Assembly (NCBI GenBank): GCA_945957295.1
Contig: CAMFLH010000010.1
Coordinates: forward strand, 1 to 40,426
Direction: 5' to 3'
DNA: 40,426 nt
From: an uncultured Uliginosibacterium sp.
GTDB taxonomy: Bacteria; Pseudomonadota; Gammaproteobacteria; Burkholderiales; Rhodocyclaceae
The position numbers were made by a program, and so were the translations under genes. A model generated the notes under the pieces. The model had not been told where the DNA came from. It worked only from the letters and a program-made list of their open reading frames with translations, and did no database searches. Shown piece after piece: positions 35,396-40,426 of this stretch (position 1 is the first letter of the stretch; each line of letters opens with the position of its first letter).

Positions 35396-35413
35396 TTGGC
35401 GAGCCTTGCGAAC

Positions 35414-36982
35414 TCAGGGCTGCGGATGGGGTGGGCGTGCAGCACCGTGGTGCGGATGCGCAGCGGGCTCGCTACCGTGGTGAGGGCCGTGGCCGGCAGC
35501 CGGGTGATAGCCGACCGGGCCGCTGTGGCCAACCAGTACGCCACTGTTGCGGATCTTTTGCGGCAGCAGGGAGAACAGCACCATCGCGAAGATCGCGACC
35601 AGAAAGCCGACGAACTGTGGCGGCCAGGTGGCGATCCATTCTGGCGGCGTCGGCATCGCGGCCATCGCCTCACAGGTCAGCCAGGACATCAAACCCAGCA
35701 CCATCGATGCGATCGCGCCCTGGTTGGTGGCGCGCTTCCAGTAAAGGCCGGTGACCAGCGGCACGAAGGCGGCTACGAAGGTGACCTTGTAGGCGTTCTC
35801 CACCAGGCCGTAGATCGACAGCTTGGAATTCATGGCGATGTAGGTGACGCTCACGGTGAACACCAGTACCACGGCTTGCATGATGCGCAGGAATTGATGG
35901 TCAGTGAGGTTCGGCCGCCACGCGGTAATGAGCGGCCGCAGCAGGTTCTCGGAGAACGTCACCGATGGCGCCAGCAGGGTTGCCGAGGCGCAGCTCTTGA
36001 TCGCCGACAGCAGCGCGCCGAAGAACATGATCTGCGCGAACAGCGGCGCTTTCTGCAGCACCAGTTCGGGCAGGATCAGCTGCGAATCGCTGTCGATGTA
36101 CTTGGCGACCAGATCCGGCGCGATCAGCGTTGCCGAATAGGCGAGGAACATCGGCACGAAGGCGAATACGAAGTACAGCGAGCCGCCAAGTACCGACGCG
36201 CGCACGGCGATCTTCTCGTTGGCGGAGGACTGCACGCGCTGGAAGACATCCTGTTGCGGGATCGAGCCCAGCATCATCGTCATCCAGGCCGCCATGAAGG
36301 GCACGATCGCCGACATGGTCGGTTCCGGCAGGAAGTTGAACTTGCCGTGTTCCAGGGCGTGGTTGACCACCACGCCGACGCCGCCGACCTGATCCGACAC
36401 TTCCCAGCCAATGAAGAGCAAGCCGATCACGATCACGATCATCTGGATGAAGTCCGTGATCGCTACCGACCACATGCCGCCGAACAGCGTGTAGATCAGC
36501 ACCGAACCGGCGCCGAGCACCATGCCCATATCCTGCGAGATGCCGCCGTCCGACAGCACGTTGAACACCAGCCCGAGCGCCTTGATCTGCGCCGCGACCC
36601 AGCCCAGATACGAGATCACGATACAGATCGTCGTGATGATCTCGACCGTGCGGCCGAAGCGTTGGCGGTAGTAGTCGCCAATCGTCAGCAAGTTCAGGCG
36701 GTACAGCGGTTTGGCGAAGAACAGGCCGACCAGGATCAGGCACAGCGAAGAGCCGAAGGGGTCGGCCACCACGCCGTGCAGGCCTTCCTTCAGGAAGGTC
36801 GCGGGAATGCCCAGCACGGTTTCAGAGCCGAACCAGGTCGCGAACACCGTCGCGGTGACGATGTACATCGGCAAGCTGCGGCCAGCGACGGCGTAGTCGC
36901 GGCTGTTGTGTACCCGCAGCGCGGCGTAGAGGCCGATTCCGATGGAGATCAGCCAGTAGGCAATGACAAAGCTCAGCAGCAT
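35414..36982 (-). CDS. Sodium:solute symporter family protein with His-rich C-terminal tail
   Basis: ATG 36982 gives 522 residues; upstream frame codons run through a terminator hairpin and are rejected. About 13 membrane helices, as in the SSS family (PutP, PanF, SglT). A first helix LLSFVIAYWLISIGIGLY, then DYAVAGRSLPMYIV and TWFGSETVLGIPA, match the family's Na+ site region. The substrate cannot be read from the sequence. The last 42 residues are cytoplasmic or exposed and hold nine His (GHSGPVGYHPAAGHGPHHGS, then HPHHGAARPPHPQP), unusual for SSS proteins. The leader contains a promoter-like TATAAT and an intrinsic terminator, suggesting attenuation. No Shine-Dalgarno is obvious. Confidence 0.88.
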   Translation of the reverse strand: MLLSFVIAYWLISIGIGLYAALRVHNSRDYAVAGRSLPMYIVTATVFATWFGSETVLGIPATFLKEGLHGVVADPFGSSLCLILVGLFFAKPLYRLNLLTIGDYYRQRFGRTVEIITTICIVISYLGWVAAQIKALGLVFNVLSDGGISQDMGMVLGAGSVLIYTLFGGMWSVAITDFIQMIVIVIGLLFIGWEVSDQVGGVGVVVNHALEHGKFNFLPEPTMSAIVPFMAAWMTMMLGSIPQQDVFQRVQSSANEKIAVRASVLGGSLYFVFAFVPMFLAYSATLIAPDLVAKYIDSDSQLILPELVLQKAPLFAQIMFFGALLSAIKSCASATLLAPSVTFSENLLRPLITAWRPNLTDHQFLRIMQAVVLVFTVSVTYIAMNSKLSIYGLVENAYKVTFVAAFVPLVTGLYWKRATNQGAIASMVLGLMSWLTCEAMAAMPTPPEWIATWPPQFVGFLVAIFAMVLFSLLPQKIRNSGVLVGHSGPVGYHPAAGHGPHHGSEPAAHPHHGAARPPHPQP

Positions 36983-37029
36983 GGTCAGGGAGAGGGATGC
37001 GGCACACCCGACGGGTGCGCGAGGCCAGT

Positions 37030-37055
37030 AAAAAGCCCCCGGCAACGCCGGAGGC
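37030..37055 (-). terminator. Intrinsic terminator/attenuator in the symporter leader
   Basis: On the minus strand GCCTCCGGC-GTT-GCCGGGGGC (9 bp with one G-U) is followed by TTTTT. It lies 48 bases before ATG 36982. It could end the ubiB transcript, but it also falls downstream of a TATAAT on the same strand, so it may be an attenuator. Confidence 0.72.
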
Positions 37056-37113
37056 CCTACTCGACAGCCTGAGCCGGTGTTACGGATGACGCCGGCGCAA
37101 TCGATCGGGCGCG

Positions 37114-37119
37114 ATTATA
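37114..37119 (-). promoter_or_regulatory. Candidate -10 element (TATAAT) for the symporter gene
   Basis: A perfect TATAAT on the minus strand predicts a start near 37107 and a leader of about 125 nt. The -35 region is poor (no good TTGACA at 16-18 spacing). Confidence 0.45.
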
Positions 37120-37174
37120 GCCCTGATGCGATTGAGTATTTCCCGTTTTTTTGCACCGCCAAAACGGCCGGAAT

Positions 37175-38698
37175 TCAGCCGTGCCAGAGGTGCCAGACCT
37201 CGACCGCGGCCAGCACCAGCGCAGCGAACCCGAGCACGCGCAACCAGGTTGCAGTGCGTACCTGCTGGCGCTCGATCTGGGCCAGCGATTCACGCAGTGC
37301 ATCGCGGTCTTCGTGTTGCAGCGCCTGATGGACCAAGCGCGGCAACTGCGGGAAGTACATTGCCCAGTTCGGCGCCTCTTCCTCGACGTGGCGAACGAAG
37401 GCGCGCCAGCCGATCTGCTCGTTCATCCAGCGTTCGAGGAAGGGCTTGGCGGTCTTCCACAGATCCAGTTCCGGATCGAGTTCGCGGCCGAGACCTTCGA
37501 TGTTGAGCAAGGTCTTCTGCAGCAGTACAAGTTGCGGCTGCACCTCCATCTGGAAGCGGCGTGCGGTCTGGAAAAGCCGCAGTAGCGTCTTGCCGAAGGA
37601 GATGTCCTTGAGCGGCTTGTCGAAGATCGGCTCGCACACGGCGCGGATCGCGCTCTCGAACTCATCGACTCGAGTGCCGGCCGGCACCCAGCCTGCGTCC
37701 ACATGCGCCTGGGCGACGCGCTTGTAGTCGCGGCGGAAGAAGGCGATGAAGTTCTGCGCCAGGTACTGTTTGTCCCGCTCTTCCAGCGTGCCCATGATGC
37801 CGAAGTCAAGCGCGATGTACTTGCCGGTGGCCGACACGAAGATGTTGCCCGGGTGCATGTCGGCGTGAAAGAAGCCGTCGCGGAACACCTGCGTGAAGAA
37901 GATCTCCACGCCGGCACGCGACAGCGCCGGCAGGTTCACGCCTTGCTCGCGCAGGCGATCCAACTGCGAAATCGGCGTGCCGACCATGCGCTGCATCACC
38001 ATCACGCGCGACGAGCAGTAATCCCAATACACCTCGGGCACCACCAGCAACGGCGAGCCCTTGAAGTTGCGCCGCAGTTGCGAGCAGTTGGCTGCTTCGC
38101 GCATCAGATCCAGCTCGTCACGCAGATGCTTGGCGAACTCCGCCACCACCTCGCGCGGTTTGAGCCGTCGGCCATCCACCCACACCCGCTCGATCAGGTA
38201 GGCAGCCGCTTCGAGCAGCCCCAGGTCATGCTCGATCACGCGCTCGATACCTGGCCGTACCACTTTTAGGGCCACTTCCGTGCCGTCGTGCAGCTCGGCG
38301 AAGTGCACCTGCGCGATGGACGCCGAGGCGATCGGCTTGCGATCGAAGCGCTTGAACACCTGATCCACCGAGCGGCCGTACTCGGCCTCGATCACGGCCA
38401 GCGCCTGTTCGGTCGGGAAGGGCGGCACGCGATCCTGCAGCTTCGCCAGTTCGTCGGCGATGTCGGGCGGGATCAGGTCGCGCCGCGTGGAGAGCACTTG
38501 GCCGAATTTGACGAAGATCGGACCGAGCGATTCGAGCGCTTCACGCAGCCGCACCGCGCGCGGCGCCGAGAGGTCGCGCCAGAACAGCAGCCGGCCGGCC
38601 CACGTCGACAAACGTTCGGAAGTACTGTCGAGGACAATCCGGTCCAGCCCGAAACGCAGGCTGACATGCACGATCTTGATCAGGCGGAACAGGCGCAC
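37175..38698 (-). CDS. ubiB: Ubiquinone biosynthesis atypical kinase/ATPase UbiB
   Basis: I chose GTG 38698 (507 residues), which aligns with the N-terminus of E. coli UbiB ([18 protein letters not shown]). A longer frame to 38830 adds 44 residues unlike the family and intrudes on the divergent promoter. The KxGQ motif [10 protein letters not shown], the Ala-rich loop replacement [16 protein letters not shown] and DFG (LDFGIMG) mark the ABC1/ADCK family. The C-terminus has a hydrophobic helix anchoring it to the membrane ([20 protein letters not shown]). It supports ubiquinone synthesis by extracting precursors. The neighbours ubiE and ubiJ are not in the window. Confidence 0.93.
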   Translation of the reverse strand: MRLFRLIKIVHVSLRFGLDRIVLDSTSERLSTWAGRLLFWRDLSAPRAVRLREALESLGPIFVKFGQVLSTRRDLIPPDIADELAKLQDRVPPFPTEQALAVIEAEYGRSVDQVFKRFDRKPIASASIAQVHFAELHDGTEVALKVVRPGIERVIEHDLGLLEAAAYLIERVWVDGRRLKPREVVAEFAKHLRDELDLMREAANCSQLRRNFKGSPLLVVPEVYWDYCSSRVMVMQRMVGTPISQLDRLREQGVNLPALSRAGVEIFFTQVFRDGFFHADMHPGNIFVSATGKYIALDFGIMGTLEERDKQYLAQNFIAFFRRDYKRVAQAHVDAGWVPAGTRVDEFESAIRAVCEPIFDKPLKDISFGKTLLRLFQTARRFQMEVQPQLVLLQKTLLNIEGLGRELDPELDLWKTAKPFLERWMNEQIGWRAFVRHVEEEAPNWAMYFPQLPRLVHQALQHEDRDALRESLAQIERQQVRTATWLRVLGFAALVLAAVEVWHLWHG

Positions 38699-38832
38699 GG
38701 GCGATTCTGTATGGTGGAAAAGCGGGCTGCGGGCCGGCTGCACGATGCTGCCGGACGAATCCGAAACTCTACCGGCAAAGCCCCGCTGGACAAAGCCGCA
38801 GGGGCTCCGGCGCAACGCAACGGGCAGCACGC

Positions 38833-38838
38833 TATACT
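38833..38838 (+). promoter_or_regulatory. Candidate -10 element for the SPOR-dsbA genes
   Basis: TATACT lies 30 bases before ATG 38869. The -35 position is weak (GCGCAA), so this is tentative. Confidence 0.4.
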
Positions 38839-38868
38839 TGCCCGTTATCCGTCAACCGTGCATTCACG

Positions 38869-39531
38869 ATGAGCCGCGCCCAGAAACCGCGTCCCCAGCC
38901 CGCGCGTAACAGCAGCCAGGGCAGTACCCTGATCGGCGTCTTTGTCGGTCTCATCATCGGTGTATTGATTGCAGCCGCGCTCGCCTGGTACTTCTCGCGG
39001 CCGTACGACTTCCAGAAGGCGGGCAGCAAACCCGAGGCGGCGCAGAGCATCGGCGGTGCGCCAATCGCGTTGCCCGGCAAACCGGGCGACAAGCCGGTCG
39101 AGAAACCTGCAGAGCAGGCCGCCACCACACCGGCACAACCGGCGGCGCAGTCGGCGCCGGACGGCGACAAGAAGTTCGACTTCTACGACATTCTGCCCAA
39201 GGGTGATCAGGCCGCGCTGCCGCCGGCCCAGAACGCCAAGCCTACGGCGCAGGCCGAATCGGCTGAGCGTTTCTATTTGCAGCTTGGCGCGTTTGCCGAC
39301 CCCTCCGAGGTCGATAACCTCAAGGCGCGGCTGGCGCTGATGGGGGTCGAAGCGAGCGTGCAGCGCGTCGAGGCTGGCGACAAGGGCACGCTGCATCGCG
39401 TGCGCATCGGCCCGTACGCAAAACCTGAAGACATGAACGCCGCGCGTGCGCAGTTGGCGCAGGCCGGGATCGAATCGAACGTGGTCAAGGTCAAAGCATC
39501 GACCCCTGCCGCCACGCAGTCGGGTCACTGA
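38869..39531 (+). CDS. SPOR domain cell-division protein, FtsN-like
   Basis: The 220-residue protein has a short cytoplasmic tail, one membrane helix (20-42), a Pro/Ala/Lys-rich periplasmic linker with the FDFYDILP motif at 103-110, and a C-terminal SPOR domain (134-208, RFYLQLGAFADPSEVDNL then RVRIGPYAKPEDM). SPOR domains bind denuded glycan at the septum, so it acts in division. Betaproteobacterial genomes often carry this gene just before dsbA; argS, a frequent upstream partner, is not here. Confidence 0.9.
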   Translation: MSRAQKPRPQPARNSSQGSTLIGVFVGLIIGVLIAAALAWYFSRPYDFQKAGSKPEAAQSIGGAPIALPGKPGDKPVEKPAEQAATTPAQPAAQSAPDGDKKFDFYDILPKGDQAALPPAQNAKPTAQAESAERFYLQLGAFADPSEVDNLKARLALMGVEASVQRVEAGDKGTLHRVRIGPYAKPEDMNAARAQLAQAGIESNVVKVKASTPAATQSGH

Positions 39532-39554
39532 ACCCATTATCGGAGCCCCAACGC

Positions 39555-40208
39555 ATGAATCGTCGTGACCTCTTCAAGCAGATCGTTTCGCTCGCCGCCG
39601 TAGCGGCCATGTCCTCGCGCGCGTTTGCGCAGAAGGCGCTGCAGGCGGGCAAGGATTTCCGCGTCATCAACCCGGCGCGGCCGACCGAGAGCGGTGATCG
39701 CATCGAGGTGCTGGAGTTCTTCTCCTACGGTTGCCCGCACTGTCATGAGCTCGAACCGGTGCTTGAAGCCTGGCTCAAGCAGCTGCCCAAGGATGTGCAG
39801 TTCCGTCGCATCCCGATCACCTTCAATCGCGATGCCTGGACGGTGCTGGCGAAGATGTACCTGACCTATGAGCTGATGGGTGAGACGGAGCGGATGTCGA
39901 TGCTGACTTTCTCGGCCATCCACAACGACCGCGTGAACCTGGAAGACGAAGCTGCGCGCAACGCCTGGCTGCAGAAGAACAGCGTCAACGTTGCCAAGTT
40001 CAACGAGAACTTCCGCTCCTTCTCGGTCGCCAGCAAGCTGCAGCGCGCTACGCAGGTGGCTGCGTCGTATCAGATCCAGGGTGTGCCGACGCTGGCGGTG
40101 GATGGCAAGTACATGACCGCGCCGAGTATGACCAATTCGCTCGAAGGTACGCTCGCGGTGGTCAATCAGCTGATCGCGCGAGCCCGTAGCGAGCGCGGCC
40201 GCAAGTGA
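39555..40208 (+). CDS. dsbA: Thiol:disulfide interchange protein DsbA
   Basis: The 217-residue periplasmic oxidase has a signal peptide (cut after AFA, residue 25) and the active site FFSYGCPHCHELEP with C60-P-H-C63. The cis-Pro loop GVPTLAV is near residue 178. It introduces disulfides into exported proteins and is reoxidised by DsbB. It lies 23 bases after the SPOR gene and overlaps the next start (GTGA). Confidence 0.96.
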   Translation: MNRRDLFKQIVSLAAVAAMSSRAFAQKALQAGKDFRVINPARPTESGDRIEVLEFFSYGCPHCHELEPVLEAWLKQLPKDVQFRRIPITFNRDAWTVLAKMYLTYELMGETERMSMLTFSAIHNDRVNLEDEAARNAWLQKNSVNVAKFNENFRSFSVASKLQRATQVAASYQIQGVPTLAVDGKYMTAPSMTNSLEGTLAVVNQLIARARSERGRK

Positions 40209-40383
40209 GCGGCACCGCGCGGCAGCGGGTATTCCTCACCGGCGCATCGAGTGGCATCGGTGAGGCGCTCGCGCGGCATTACGCTGCGCAGGGCGCCGTG
40301 CTGGGGCTGGTGGCGCGTGGCGCCGACAAACTTGCCGCGCTGATCGCATCGCTACCCGGCGAGGGCCACATGGCCCTCTCGGC
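40205..40383 (+). CDS. Short-chain dehydrogenase/reductase, 3' end lost at the contig end
   Basis: GTG 40205 overlaps the dsbA stop by four bases. The first 59 codons read as an SDR: VFLTGASSGIGEALARHYAAQGA with the TGxxxGxG NAD(P)-binding motif. The sequence then runs into an adapter, so the catalytic YxxxK part is not seen. The reaction is unknown. Confidence 0.85.
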
Positions 40384-40426
40384 CTGTCTCTTATACACAT
40401 CTCCGAGCCCACGAGACCGGAGCCTA
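40384..40426 (+). other. Illumina Nextera adapter and index (not genomic)
   Basis: CTGTCTCTTATACACATCT (40384-40402) is the transposon mosaic end used in Nextera libraries. CCGAGCCCACGAGAC (40403-40417) is the read-2 adapter that follows it. CGGAGCCT (40418-40425) is an 8-base index position. The real genome ends at about 40383. Confidence 0.97.

Noticed and set aside
35270-37072. A 600-codon open frame on the plus strand opposite the VanZ and symporter genes
   Set aside because: Its product is His/Arg/Gln-rich low-complexity sequence, and the minus strand carries clear membrane-protein families. High GC content produces such antisense frames throughout this window (also opposite the kinases at 3036-4259 and opposite rpoN at 28971-30146).
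1-40383. CRISPR array, prophage, transposon or defence system
   Set aside because: No regularly spaced repeats, integrase, transposase or recognised defence genes; gene content and base composition look uniform and chromosomal.

Overview
This window looks like chromosomal DNA from a high-GC betaproteobacterium, most plausibly in or near Rhodocyclales. That placement is inferred from gene content: cutA-dsbD, lptB-rpoN-hpf-ptsN-hprK, thiS-thiG-trmB, an FtsN-like SPOR gene followed by dsbA, and a PEP-CTERM protein. No 16S or other phylogenetic marker was tested. I see no phage, insertion sequence, CRISPR array or defence island. Most of the window is ordinary core genome. The last 43 bases are not genomic: they read as an Illumina Nextera adapter plus index, so the contig ends artificially inside a short-chain dehydrogenase gene.

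Layout. 1-4652: a hybrid sensor kinase (cut by the left edge) translationally coupled to a second REC-PAS-kinase. 4745-8861: the circularly permuted GTPase RbgA/YlqF, a doubtful small ORF, an unrecognised protein, SlyX, and an unrecognised membrane protein. 8880-14254: a PilZ protein, a small unknown protein, a NYN-domain protein, a CorA-like membrane protein with a very large N-terminal domain, a degenerate HD-GYP protein and a hemolysin III/PAQR protein. 14255-17205: a PEP-CTERM protein preceded by a sigma-54-like promoter, tRNA-Gly(CCC), and a GDSL-esterase autotransporter. 17371-20594: thiS-thiG-trmB-GNAT-aldo/keto reductase, all on the plus strand. 20605-23842: MOSC protein, Spy/CpxP-like protein, and nemR-nemA with shared palindromic operators. 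24058-26248: cutA-dsbD. 26360-32445: psiF-like gene, then a long minus-strand run recA-recX-lptB-rpoN-hpf-ptsN-hprK. 32582-38698: LON-domain protein (plus strand), mutY coupled to a VanZ-family gene, a sodium:solute symporter with a His-rich tail behind a probable attenuator, and ubiB. 38869-40383: SPOR protein, dsbA and a truncated SDR.

Connections. The window holds both rpoN and a PEP-CTERM gene with a -24/-12-like element and an upstream inverted repeat. This fits the known sigma-54/PrsK-PrsR control of PEP-CTERM genes in floc-forming betaproteobacteria. PilZ and HD-GYP-like proteins point to cyclic-di-GMP-linked signalling. DsbA, DsbD and CutA serve periplasmic redox and metal handling. 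The most interesting unexplained items are the symporter leader, the sigma-54/PEP-CTERM promoter region, a third NemR-like palindrome, and the conserved-looking proteins of unknown function. I found no convincing wholly new multi-gene system.
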